Origin: a virus
Virus record (IMG/VR): IMGVR_UViG_3300009329_000024
Span: 1-21,397 of that record
DNA length: 21,397 nucleotides
Strand: one strand, 5' to 3'
Shown here: one piece after another, positions 6,301 through 13,491 of the stretch
Layout of the letters: each line of letters starts with the position of its first letter
Numbering within the stretch: the first letter of the stretch is position 1
The notes under the pieces: model-generated
The model's database searches: none
Told to the model about the DNA's origin: nothing
Seen by the model: the letters and a program-made list of their open reading frames with translations, nothing else
Program-made: the position numbers and the translations under genes

Positions 6301-8835
6301 AATCAGTTCCTTGGTTAGTAGATCCACCTTGGCGGCTATACGGTCGAGCCCGCCCTTTTCCTTCGCCAATAGCGGGATCAATTTAATCTGGTCGGTTCCA
6401 GATAGCCGGGTGATAACAGTTCCGAATTCCTGCAGGAGTTTATCCAGATCCTTTTTAATCTGGGTACGGCGCTGCTTGGTTGCAACCCTGTCCATGGCTA
6501 CTTCCTGAGCCCCGGCTCCAAACAGGCCGGTCTGGTTCTGTTTTACTTGGTAGTTAGCAACGAGGCCGGACAGTGCCTTATTTCCCATCGCCCCGCTATT
6601 CAACCGCTTTAAAATATTCATCTGAAGCTCAGGGGATAATCTACCAGCTGCAATAATATGTGCTTGACGTTCCCCCATGTTACCGGTTTTAAGCAGCTCT
6701 TGATATTCTGGTATTAATGATAATAGGCCAACTTTCTGTTCCACAGTGAGCGGGGCTGATCCTACCTTCGCGGCGACCTCATCCAGTGAGTATCCCACGT
6801 TCATTAATTTGACATAGGCTTGAGCGGTTTCAATTGGGTTCATATCTGCCCGAGCAACATTCTCGGCGACCTGTAAAGATAAAATTTCGGCTGGATCCTG
6901 AGTGTTATAAATTTTTACATGTAGATCCTTCAGACCTGCGAGTTCCGAAGCTCTCCACCGGCGCTCACCGGCAATTAATATGTAATGACCTTTTTTAGAG
7001 GGATTGGGTCTCACTACAGGATCCTGCACGATACCTATTTTTTTAATACTTGAAGCCAACTCATTTAAGGCGGCTTGATCAAAAGTTTCACGAGGTTGGT
7101 CTGTATCCGGGGTGATATTGGATCTGGGCACTATCGCATTGCTAATTAGCGTTTTTTCCTTATGCACCATGGTATCCGAGAACAGGGTCTGGGATTCGCC
7201 CGGGTCTTCCGGATATTCATAAACATACTTCCCCGGGGCGCCTGTGCGCTTGATATACTTATGACCCGGTTTTTGAGATCCCTTTTTCGATTTTTTCAAT
7301 GTGATCCGAATCTTTGGGATAGCTTCTACCAGCTCCTGTACTGTCGTATTTTCGGTGATTGCAATTGATTTCTCAAAGCTGAAGTTCAGAGAGAACCTGA
7401 ATGATCCGTCGGATGTTTTGACTTCGGTGTAATTGTCGGCCTCTTTACTCCCTAATTTTTTGTACCCTTTACCCTTCACGGTTTTACCGGCTTCTTCGCC
7501 GGTGGTATAGATTAATGAATTTTTCCCATGGTCAGAATGTATGACACTATCCTGATTGTATTTCTTGCCCAGTGAGATCATGTCAGATCTTTTGGCGTCC
7601 GGAATCATTACCATATAGGAATCTTCTTCTTCACCGTATTTTCCCTTAACCGGGGTAAAGCGGTAACCCTGTTTAACCAGATCCGCTTTCAATTCGTCAT
7701 CCCGCATAATAGGATCTACAGTATCATCATCATGTGGAGACTTCCCGGCAGATACGAAACCAACAACACCCTTTTTAAGCAGTTCATCAACCTCGGCGGA
7801 TTTAAGGGATATTTCCCCACCTTTGCCGGGTTCGGCCTTCTGACATTTCTTCTGGAGCTCTGGGGATAGATCGCCGAGCGGCGTCTTCATTTTTCTGGGC
7901 TTCTTTGCCAGTTCATGTGTTAGGCCAGTATAAATAGGATCCCCATCTGGAGTGCTTAGTCCGGTCTCTGCCCGTGGGCTGACCCATGCCTTGATTTTGG
8001 TTCCAGCTTCTTTAGCAGCCAGCCAGCGCCGGTGTCCATCATAGATCCTGAATTTCCCGTCATCGGTCTCTACAACCGAAATAGGCGGCGGTTCATTGCC
8101 TTCCTTAATCCATTTAGCATATCTGGCAACATCTCCAGTTTTCCGGGCGTCAGTATCCTCACCGGCGACCAGATCCTTTGGATCGAATTCACGCAGCTGC
8201 TCAATTTCCTGACCGTATTTATTCCACCCAGAGGTTTTATCCTTCCGCCATGATCCGACGGGATGTTTTTCGAATTCTGCTTTGTTGGTTCGAGAGGATG
8301 AGAGCCCACCCCCGGCCTTGGTATAATTATCTCTTATTTCATTGAGTTGATCTGCCTGCTCCAGAAAATCATCATCTTCCATCTTGGCAGGATCGTTCCC
8401 ATGGGCGGGCGGCTCAGGCTTGGCCTTTTTCCGCATTCGCATAGTGAGACCGTTTTCCTCAACGAAATCGCCGGTCTTCTTACCATGGCCTACCAGATCA
8501 TCATGGCGCTTCCGGATAGCATTCTGGGCTCTCGTCCAATAGCTATCCGGAATTCCCGCTCGGGTACGCCACTCATTCAGCGTCCGTAATCGCTTCACGA
8601 CATCACTGTACTTGTCGGTATCAGTGAATTCTTTGGTGATCTTATTCACCTCATCAATAAATTGTTTTGCCTTCGGATGAGCTCCCTCATCTTGCTGTTT
8701 TCCGTTCCGGGGCTTTTTAACCGGTTGTTTCCGGGCATTGCGTTTATCTTCATGCTCTCGAACAATACTCATTTTCCCCGAGGCAGTTTTTCTCTGGAAT
8801 TGTTTGATGTGGGCTTTGATAAGGATCGGTTGCAT
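3355..8835 (-). CDS. Giant polyvalent protein: two ParB-like domains plus SNF2-family helicase (1826 aa)
   Basis: Residue 1 follows TAATG coupling with the 951-aa gene. Domains in order: basic tag at 6-32; a partial ParB-like domain at about 210-285 with DGHRR at 266-270; about 340-470, resembling DUF3293 (GFVSAGKSP, EEDSYMV, LGKKYNQDSVI); GHKY repeat 1 at 523-541; a complete ParB domain at about 570-760 (AGERRWRASELAG, AENVARADMNPIE, then a helical HTH-like part); GHKY repeat 2 at 894-912; a short segment at about 935-1000 that may resemble a HARP domain (weak); an Ala/Pro/Lys linker; and a SNF2 helicase at about 1310-1770. Helicase motifs are GADTSLGKT (1333-1341), DECH (1440-1443), LLSGTPSRNEP, SGGVGMNF and QAVDRIIRAGS. 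The Walker A differs from the usual DEMGLGKT but keeps GKT. It probably binds and remodels DNA. Co-injection with the genome is inferred from the polyvalent-protein family, not seen. Confidence 0.92.
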   Translation of the reverse strand: MQPILIKAHIKQFQRKTASGKMSIVREHEDKRNARKQPVKKPRNGKQQDEGAHPKAKQFIDEVNKITKEFTDTDKYSDVVKRLRTLNEWRTRAGIPDSYWTRAQNAIRKRHDDLVGHGKKTGDFVEENGLTMRMRKKAKPEPPAHGNDPAKMEDDDFLEQADQLNEIRDNYTKAGGGLSSSRTNKAEFEKHPVGSWRKDKTSGWNKYGQEIEQLREFDPKDLVAGEDTDARKTGDVARYAKWIKEGNEPPPISVVETDDGKFRIYDGHRRWLAAKEAGTKIKAWVSPRAETGLSTPDGDPIYTGLTHELAKKPRKMKTPLGDLSPELQKKCQKAEPGKGGEISLKSAEVDELLKKGVVGFVSAGKSPHDDDTVDPIMRDDELKADLVKQGYRFTPVKGKYGEEEDSYMVMIPDAKRSDMISLGKKYNQDSVIHSDHGKNSLIYTTGEEAGKTVKGKGYKKLGSKEADNYTEVKTSDGSFRFSLNFSFEKSIAITENTTVQELVEAIPKIRITLKKSKKGSQKPGHKYIKRTGAPGKYVYEYPEDPGESQTLFSDTMVHKEKTLISNAIVPRSNITPDTDQPRETFDQAALNELASSIKKIGIVQDPVVRPNPSKKGHYILIAGERRWRASELAGLKDLHVKIYNTQDPAEILSLQVAENVARADMNPIETAQAYVKLMNVGYSLDEVAAKVGSAPLTVEQKVGLLSLIPEYQELLKTGNMGERQAHIIAAGRLSPELQMNILKRLNSGAMGNKALSGLVANYQVKQNQTGLFGAGAQEVAMDRVATKQRRTQIKKDLDKLLQEFGTVITRLSGTDQIKLIPLLAKEKGGLDRIAAKVDLLTKELIKINREFKFAQTFFEGKGSIAGYVHARKIKPKKRRRKSRIRKAIVGFIKPGHKYLKRTGTPGKYQYFYEEAKVKPDTHVLLDQVNFKIPQLRWTMGMNAENSYAVKFDFHWGEKNWMHIKDVVKEADAQWIAKQKVWVIRKTDVHKLIAEFKNVAISKKAASKLEPDEHKSPAAAAPAVKKKPTAKIPVKARTTMPTPRKNVKDPGSKGSTDWWVDMKGKVRYGRKTANQRGRKDMPKIIKYKRMQWEIGQLEEYLGNKDDGMAKLYARGIEKKIKSYDMEMKAEAGSGAMKTSIFKKTGKEVTDQDALEVIAYMKEKGMLRIPARSRNWKGKIVLDWKVANAWLPRGTVDPTHSAASSFADRIHSWNQQLAPPSLYEYGRKDPSPDYELHRRVISMIDQENDKGHPGVKAIFAATPGTKPGKAEDFAADIKKMQVSIKKQKSHRAKALKAFKSKANIPVKSFKATTALWDCQKQYVNWMNVVDKGVVGADTSLGKTLMSLTYTKYQKEQGNIDGAVAFLPGAVMHGWEKDLRKYFKGKPKILYLEGTAAERAAKIKTIKKGNFDLIVASHGMVQGGGKELKQLMAKTKNHAIFYDECHKGLMNPANKAYKNWQANVKQKRQFLLSGTPSRNEPMDLQRVANLLYPGWLGNTAAFHGKYYVKAGGRLIPDIKRMDAMWNEVKHLVPVMSKYSAGIKLPKRIDQTEQVTMQPDQQRYYDAAATAFLDAVLEVDNPEAMTGSESRHIFKVLGDMRRIAFDPRMSNPNYKGSSAMWDRTVDLIDDRLRNPKNKGVLVASDFVKPFPDYVKQLKKQTGLASSEIGVITGNIKAEKRTAYEDLMESGKVKVVLMGIGSGGVGMNFQKGADMQVVLADPWTYANKKQAVDRIIRAGSVSDSVMIVDFNIPGSITEFVRGKVALKEAMHKKGDVAGAAKESAATFTFNDYLKMAGIKNRAQFNKMKKTRKKKVRKSIFIASKINIKGLS
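6100..6156 (-). repeat. GHKY repeat 2 in the 1826-aa protein (residues 894-912)
   Basis: PGHKYLKRTGTPGKYQYFY differs from the other copy at four or five of 19 positions. The DNA is also clearly similar to copy 1, mostly with third-base differences, which suggests an intragenic duplication. It lies just after the complete ParB domain and its helical tail. Confidence 0.8.
7213..7269 (-). repeat. GHKY repeat 1 in the 1826-aa protein (residues 523-541)
   Basis: PGHKYIKRTGAPGKYVYEY lies just before the complete ParB domain. With the copy at 6100-6156 it brackets residues 523-912 as a direct repeat about 1.1 kb apart. Confidence 0.8.
8740..8820 (-). repeat. Shared basic tag at the N-terminus of the 1826-aa protein (residues 6-32)
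   Basis: The segment IKAHIKQFQRKTASGK followed by MSIVREHEDKR matches the tag in the 270-aa and 951-aa proteins. Most identities are at R-K-x-x-SGK, V-R-x-H and D-x-R. Confidence 0.85.
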
Positions 8836-11690
8836 TAGTTCCCCATTCGGATAAACATCATTATTGATTTAAGCAGCTTTTTATTTTTCCGTACTTCTAC
8901 GAACAGTTTCCGGAATGCCCGGTTAATGGCTTCCCGTTCCTTGCCTGCTGGATACGGATTTAATTCTTCCACATCTCCCTTGGTTACCTTCACATAAACT
9001 GAGGTGCCTCTGGTACCAGATACCAGATAGGAATTTTTGCGGTTCGCTTTTAACAGCTCATCCTGAATCCATGCTTCCCCAGCCCGTGCGAACATCTCCC
9101 GCCCGGATCCCCAATAATCCTTACCCATTTTTTCGCTATCAACTGCATACTGCGTTCGGGTAGACATTTCTTGGCGGGTGTATTCAATATCTTTTTTATA
9201 TCGCAATGCAAACGCCCCAGCAACCTTTTTCAAGTTTGCTGGCTTGGAGATCCAGCGATTATATCCAGTACCCGTCAGCTCTTTGATATATCCGGCAAAG
9301 GCTTTGTTTGGGCTGCGAGGATGTTTCTTAATCCAGTCTGCCATTCCCCTGTATGCCCGGATCGCCATTTTATCAGAATACTTCGCGGTTTCCCGGATCG
9401 TGACCTTATGTTCCTTGGTTGTTGTGATCGCATCGATTACGCCCTGATATGCGGCCTGTATTCCAGATCCTACTTTATCACCTTCGCTACCATACAGCTT
9501 GAATCCTTTGCCCTGATTCTTAGCCATGACATTATCAAAGAAGTGCATCCATTCGTGCGCCACGGATCCGCCACCGTTCCACTTGGTCAGATTGATGGCC
9601 TCTGAGAGCGGTTCGTAATGTGCGGCAGCTGTACCGGTACCCCGGGCGCCGAAAGCAATAGCCAGCCGTTTATTGATACTCATGTGCTTTTTATTGAGCT
9701 TCAGAATATCAGCCAGATCATAAAACGCTTCTCCGCAGCGTTGTATATGGTAATTGCCGTGAGACACGTCAATCCAGTTTCCGAACTCTACCCCACGCAT
9801 TCCAAACTCTTTCATGAAATCTTCGGGTTCTGTGATCTTGATTTTAGCGCCACCCTTGCGAACTACTTTCTCTGGTACGTCCCGTTTGAATCCGCCCTTG
9901 ATTTTACTGCCGGGCTTTTTCTTGGTATAGTCTTCCCACTTCGCGCTGATCATTCCCCGGTTGAGAGTGTGAGCTGAGGCATTGTTATATTTGCCCGGTA
10001 GACCCCGGGTGATACCATCCGGAAAATCTAATCGCCAGCCCCGGGTATTGTATGCAGTCTTCAGGAACTTAAACCATGTCTGATTTTTATCGAATGATCT
10101 GGAGTCGCCGATCTTAGCCTTGCCGACCTTCTTCATCATGACTGCCAGCCGTTCTTTGCGTTCCTTCACCGCTCGGGCGAAACCCTGTTTTAATGTCATG
10201 GGTTTCTCACCGGTTGGGAATCCAAATCTGTTTTGCCCAAGATAATAATTATTGGCATTATTTGTAACAATTACCAGCTGACTCATGATCCGCTCATCCT
10301 CATCAGAGAGATTCCCTACACCCTTTTTCTTATAGGCTTCAATCTGTTTATGGATCTTATTCTGGTAATCACCCATCAGGAGCCGCTTAACCTTTTTATA
10401 CACTTCCTGTCGCTGGGCTTCATGGTTGTGGGTGATCCATGCAGCTTCCTCAGCCAGATAACCAAAAAAGTCATCGGCGGTCTTGGCTTTCCGGGCTACC
10501 CGGTTGAATCGATTTGCCGCTATAATATAATCCCGGCGGGCATCCGGATTATCTGGGGGCGCCTTTGAGATCCTGCGCTTGATAGCCATGTACATATAAT
10601 ATGCCTGAACGTCCATTCGCTTCATGGCGTCCTCGGCTTCGATCGGAGCAATCACATTCGATTTAACAACTGATTTTACGACAGCCATGTGATTTTTTTC
10701 CATGAGCGCTAATTCATCCTTTGTGATAGTGCGCTTCCATAGATTGAGATACATATCCTTGCGGGCTCCGCCTATTTTCTCTCCTACATCGTAAATAATG
10801 TCTTCCCGGGTCTTCTTAGTTCGTTTGTCAGAGTGAGCTTTGACATGCATCACTTTACCGGTTTTCTTCGATCGGCGGGTGTGAGCTTTGATCTGGGATT
10901 TGGAGAGCTTGCCCCCCGATCTCCTGCGAGCAGCTTGCAGGTTGAGCTTCACATCATATTTTTCGTCACCATCCTCAACCAGATCATAGTAAATTATTTT
11001 ACCCCCGGTTTTATACTTCGTAGTATGCCCTTCACTGCTAATTTTTTTTCTTGTTCTAACAGTGTGAGCCCTTCCAAATTCATGATAAATAAAATAACCA
11101 TCGTCCAGCTTCGCTCTGACAATCTTTTGTACAGTAATCCCGGCGTACTCGTATTGAGATTTAATCCACTCCTTCATTTTACCTCGTGAATCCTCATGGG
11201 ATCTGACATTGGCAATTTTACCGGATTTAGTTTTCCGGGTATGAGCTTTGACATGAGCCTTGATCATCCCGGGCTTTTTTGTGAACCCTTTCACTTTAAA
11301 ATCATCGATGGACATTGGAGTACAACTGCTAAACATATCAGACCGGTCATAATTCAGTAGATAATCCTTGATAGCCTGCGTCTGGGTCAACCAACCCAGC
11401 ATTACCTTATCTTCGTCGAATTTGCCGGTTTTAACATTCTTTTGATGGATCACATAGACTTTCTGGGAATCCTTATTGGCTCCGATAAAGCAGTCTACAT
11501 GGTCACCATCGTTTCCAATGGTGCCCCGGATATAGCCATAGTCGAAATGCAGGAGAGACCGCCATTCTTTCCCATCCTCAGCCGTTCCGGATCTGATAGT
11601 ACCAGCCGGGTTCTCGATCGATATGTCCATTCCTTGGAACTTGTAACGGTTCCGGATAGGATGCCCGCTATATGTTAATGACTTTTCCAC
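8835..11690 (-). CDS. Polyvalent protein: inorganic-pyrophosphatase-like domain plus zincin metallopeptidase (951 aa)
   Basis: The likely start is GTG 11690-11688 after a G-rich stretch (GGGGG), 12 nt past the previous stop. The N-terminal domain (1-125) matches the phage polyvalent InPase type: HFDYGYIRGTIGNDGDHVDC (48-67), then FIGANKDSQKVYVIHQ and FDEDKVMLGW. It should hydrolyse pyrophosphate or a related phosphate. Two basic tags follow at 143-169 and 267-293, separated by a small domain. The middle (300-550) is charged and helical. The C-terminal part has FGMRGVEFGNW (629-639) and AHYEPLSEAINLT, as in the large polyvalent protein-associated domain LPD1, then the zincin motif AHEWMHFFDN (HEWMH 712-716). 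The third zinc ligand is probably the Glu of REMFARAGEAW (864-874). It may process viral or host proteins. The substrate is unknown, and the enzyme calls rest on motifs only. Confidence 0.92.
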   Translation of the reverse strand: MEKSLTYSGHPIRNRYKFQGMDISIENPAGTIRSGTAEDGKEWRSLLHFDYGYIRGTIGNDGDHVDCFIGANKDSQKVYVIHQKNVKTGKFDEDKVMLGWLTQTQAIKDYLLNYDRSDMFSSCTPMSIDDFKVKGFTKKPGMIKAHVKAHTRKTKSGKIANVRSHEDSRGKMKEWIKSQYEYAGITVQKIVRAKLDDGYFIYHEFGRAHTVRTRKKISSEGHTTKYKTGGKIIYYDLVEDGDEKYDVKLNLQAARRRSGGKLSKSQIKAHTRRSKKTGKVMHVKAHSDKRTKKTREDIIYDVGEKIGGARKDMYLNLWKRTITKDELALMEKNHMAVVKSVVKSNVIAPIEAEDAMKRMDVQAYYMYMAIKRRISKAPPDNPDARRDYIIAANRFNRVARKAKTADDFFGYLAEEAAWITHNHEAQRQEVYKKVKRLLMGDYQNKIHKQIEAYKKKGVGNLSDEDERIMSQLVIVTNNANNYYLGQNRFGFPTGEKPMTLKQGFARAVKERKERLAVMMKKVGKAKIGDSRSFDKNQTWFKFLKTAYNTRGWRLDFPDGITRGLPGKYNNASAHTLNRGMISAKWEDYTKKKPGSKIKGGFKRDVPEKVVRKGGAKIKITEPEDFMKEFGMRGVEFGNWIDVSHGNYHIQRCGEAFYDLADILKLNKKHMSINKRLAIAFGARGTGTAAAHYEPLSEAINLTKWNGGGSVAHEWMHFFDNVMAKNQGKGFKLYGSEGDKVGSGIQAAYQGVIDAITTTKEHKVTIRETAKYSDKMAIRAYRGMADWIKKHPRSPNKAFAGYIKELTGTGYNRWISKPANLKKVAGAFALRYKKDIEYTRQEMSTRTQYAVDSEKMGKDYWGSGREMFARAGEAWIQDELLKANRKNSYLVSGTRGTSVYVKVTKGDVEELNPYPAGKEREAINRAFRKLFVEVRKNKKLLKSIMMFIRMGN
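10812..10892 (-). repeat. Shared basic tag, second copy in the 951-aa protein (residues 267-293)
   Basis: IKAHTRRSKKTGK then VMHVKAHSDKR. It lacks the first K-x-H pair found in the other copies but keeps the TGK, V-K-x-H and D-K-R core. Confidence 0.8.
11184..11264 (-). repeat. Shared basic tag, first copy in the 951-aa protein (residues 143-169)
   Basis: IKAHVKAHTRKTKSGK then IANVRSHEDSR. It directly follows the pyrophosphatase-like domain, so the tag is not restricted to extreme N-termini. It may mark a domain junction left by gene fusion. Confidence 0.85.
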
Positions 11691-11702
11691 CGTGCCCCCG
11701 GT

Positions 11703-12515
11703 CTATAATCCAAATTCTTGTAATTCGTATCCGTCCAGCTCACAGACCTGATTGGGTTTCAGGTTCCGGGCATAGCGCTCCAGTTTTTCGATCTTCCGCC
11801 GCACACCATTGATTTTCCAGCTGTAGTCTGGGGATGGGCTGTCATCAACGGGTGCTTCAGCCATTCCGCCGCCGACGGCTTCCACAGTAACCTTATTCGA
11901 TTCTACTACGCCCTGCTTTGAAATCAGGACTGCCAGCTCCAGCCGACATTCGATAATCTTGGATTCGATACCGGCTATAATCTCTTTACCGGTCTTCTTG
12001 AATTTCAGGGATTTCAGAGCGGTGGTTTCAATGGCTTTCTGGAGAGCTGGGAACTCATCCATTGATTTCTTGCTTGTCAGGTCTGGGTTTTGATCGTTCT
12101 TATATCCCTGTTTGTGTAATTCAGCAATATACCTGTTCAGGTCAGGCTTATTCTTGAATATCGCTATATCAAAAAACGGACTACCGTCTTTATTTGTTGA
12201 TTGCCCGTCATGCTTACTGATAGTGTATTTTGCTCTACCTACGCCGTCTCTCTGATGATATGTTTTCGGGAGACCGGTTCCGCCGCCGTGTTTTTTATCA
12301 TGGGCAGATTCCATGGCGGTGATTTTGGACTGCAGCGCTGCCTTGGCTTTGGGATCCCGGGTAGCATTCCGTTTTTCCTTCAGCTTATTGATCTGCTTTC
12401 TGGAATCCAGTTTTGCCTGTCGGCTGTCCTGATGTTCCCGGACGGTGGAAATTTTACCAGACTTAGATCTGCGCTGGTGCTGTTTGACAGTTGATTTAAT
12501 TAACATCTTCGCCAT
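11703..12515 (-). CDS. Tagged phage protein of unknown function, 270 aa
   Basis: The start ATG 12515-12513 has AGGAG 11 nt upstream; a second ATG at codon 4 is also possible. The basic tag fills residues 6-32 (IKSTVKQHQRRSKSGK, then ISTVREHQDSR). Residues 33-75 are a Lys-rich helix. At about 92-140 there is an alpha-beta unit with the pattern AKYTISKHDG, DGSPFFDIAIF and ELHKQGYK, a pattern I believe recurs beside phage helicase and head genes but cannot name. At 172-179 FKKTGKEI closely matches FKKTGKEV at residues 1140-1147 of the 1826-aa protein, so the two share a second short element. A final helix (230-255) precedes an acidic end. No catalytic motif is visible. The tag and position link it to the polyvalent block. 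Confidence 0.85.
   Translation of the reverse strand: MAKMLIKSTVKQHQRRSKSGKISTVREHQDSRQAKLDSRKQINKLKEKRNATRDPKAKAALQSKITAMESAHDKKHGGGTGLPKTYHQRDGVGRAKYTISKHDGQSTNKDGSPFFDIAIFKNKPDLNRYIAELHKQGYKNDQNPDLTSKKSMDEFPALQKAIETTALKSLKFKKTGKEIIAGIESKIIECRLELAVLISKQGVVESNKVTVEAVGGGMAEAPVDDSPSPDYSWKINGVRRKIEKLERYARNLKPNQVCELDGYELQEFGL
12420..12500 (-). repeat. Shared basic tag at the N-terminus of the 270-aa protein (residues 6-32)
   Basis: IKSTVKQHQRRSKSGK then ISTVREHQDSR. It is closest to the copy in the 1826-aa protein (both have VREHxDxR) and sits at the same distance from the initiator Met. Confidence 0.85.
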
Positions 12516-12521
12516 GGTCTT

Positions 12522-12830
12522 CTAAGCTCCTGTGATATTTCCTTTTAAGGTACTGATCATTATGTTGACATAATCCCGAACAGCTTCCAGCCCACTTACA
12601 GTCATTGAATCGATTGATCCCTTATCCGGGATGCAAACCACCGTGTTTTTTATCCCGTTCTGGAGCAGGGTCTGCCTCACGTTTTCCTGTATTTTTACAA
12701 TGACTACCGGGGGCAGCTCTTTTGGGAGACGAAGCGCAAGAACAGTGTTCGGGGTCAGATGCGCTTCGTCGATCGCAATATTGTTCAGCTGGATATTAAG
12801 ATCCATGGTAACCTGAGATTTGTCGCTCAC
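12522..12830 (-). CDS. Hypothetical protein, 102 aa
   Basis: The start is probably GTG 12830-12828, which overlaps the upstream stop as GTGA, with GGAG about 10 nt upstream. An internal ATG at codon 9 is an alternative. The protein shows LTPNTVLALRLPKELPP followed by VVIVKIQENVRQTLLQNGI and a VVCIPDKGSIDSM strand-turn, giving a small alpha-beta outline. I do not recognise a family. It is one of three short coupled genes between the Mu-F-like protein and the polyvalent block. A role in the virion or in ejection is conceivable, but nothing in the sequence shows it. Confidence 0.75.
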   Translation of the reverse strand: MSDKSQVTMDLNIQLNNIAIDEAHLTPNTVLALRLPKELPPVVIVKIQENVRQTLLQNGIKNTVVCIPDKGSIDSMTVSGLEAVRDYVNIMISTLKGNITGA

Positions 12831-13114
12831 TTTTTCTTTTTCTCCGGTTGATCTAAGTCCAGTTTAATCTCTGGTGATTCGCCCTCCGGGGTAGCTTTTA
12901 CATCTAAGCTAATCGCCGGTGCTGCGGGCGGTGCTAATGGTTTTTGTTTCGGGGTGGTTATTTTGATCAACCAATCCCAGAACTTTTGGTACCACCAGAT
13001 CTTAATGAGCACGGGCTCTATAAGTGGCTGGGGCACATACAGCTGGGCAAATGGTTCGGATCTGGAAAAATACTTCGGTGCGTTTGCGATTGGTTTTTGG
13101 GCTTTCATGGTCAT
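12827..13114 (-). CDS. Hypothetical protein with Trp-rich segment, 95 aa
   Basis: The start ATG 13114-13112 follows GGAG at 8 nt and overlaps the previous stop as ATGA. Residues 30-52 (core IEPVLIKIWWYQKFWDWLIK) are rich in Trp, Tyr and Phe and could form an amphipathic, membrane-seeking helix rather than a full transmembrane span. A Pro/Ala linker (KPLAPPAAPA) follows, then an acidic stretch and a KKKK end. No known family is recognised. The composition suggests a protein that touches membrane or another virion protein; this is inference. Confidence 0.75.
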   Translation of the reverse strand: MTMKAQKPIANAPKYFSRSEPFAQLYVPQPLIEPVLIKIWWYQKFWDWLIKITTPKQKPLAPPAAPAISLDVKATPEGESPEIKLDLDQPEKKKK

Positions 13115-13491
13115 GACTGTTTCTCCAATTTCTTGAGTTGGCGTTCCCGCTTGGTAACTTTGTGATCCAACTCAGCCTGATTCTTTTTTTTGAGAGCTGC
13201 TGCATTTGCTGCTTCCAACTCAGTCTGTTTCTGCTTCTCCGCTTCAGCGTACATGGCCTGTCGCTGTTTGGCATCAACTTCGTTGACCCGCTTCATTTCA
13301 GCAACCAGCTTTTTAGCGCCCAGTCCGAAGACAACGCTAAGTATCCAGCTTTTGTTAATCAGGTTGAAAAGTGCCCTTGTCTGAACTATCAATTCAGATA
13401 GGCCGTCAGTTTGAACATTACTGGCCTTCCCAAGATTATCGATCTGACCTTGGACTCCAATAAATTCGTTTTTTATTGTCACATCTCTCAT
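13111..13491 (-). CDS. Coiled-coil protein with a short hydrophobic segment, 126 aa
   Basis: The start ATG 13491-13489 has AAAGGTGG upstream and overlaps the Mu-F-like stop as ATGA. Residues 1-45 are polar and probably helical. A hydrophobic segment at about 49-57 (SWILSVVFGLG) is too short for a confident transmembrane helix. Residues 62-126 are a long charged helix rich in Lys, Glu, Gln and Ala, with heptad-like spacing. It could be a small membrane-associated or oligomeric structural protein. No family is recognised and no enzymatic motif is present. Confidence 0.78.
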   Translation of the reverse strand: MRDVTIKNEFIGVQGQIDNLGKASNVQTDGLSELIVQTRALFNLINKSWILSVVFGLGAKKLVAEMKRVNEVDAKQRQAMYAEAEKQKQTELEAANAAALKKKNQAELDHKVTKRERQLKKLEKQS

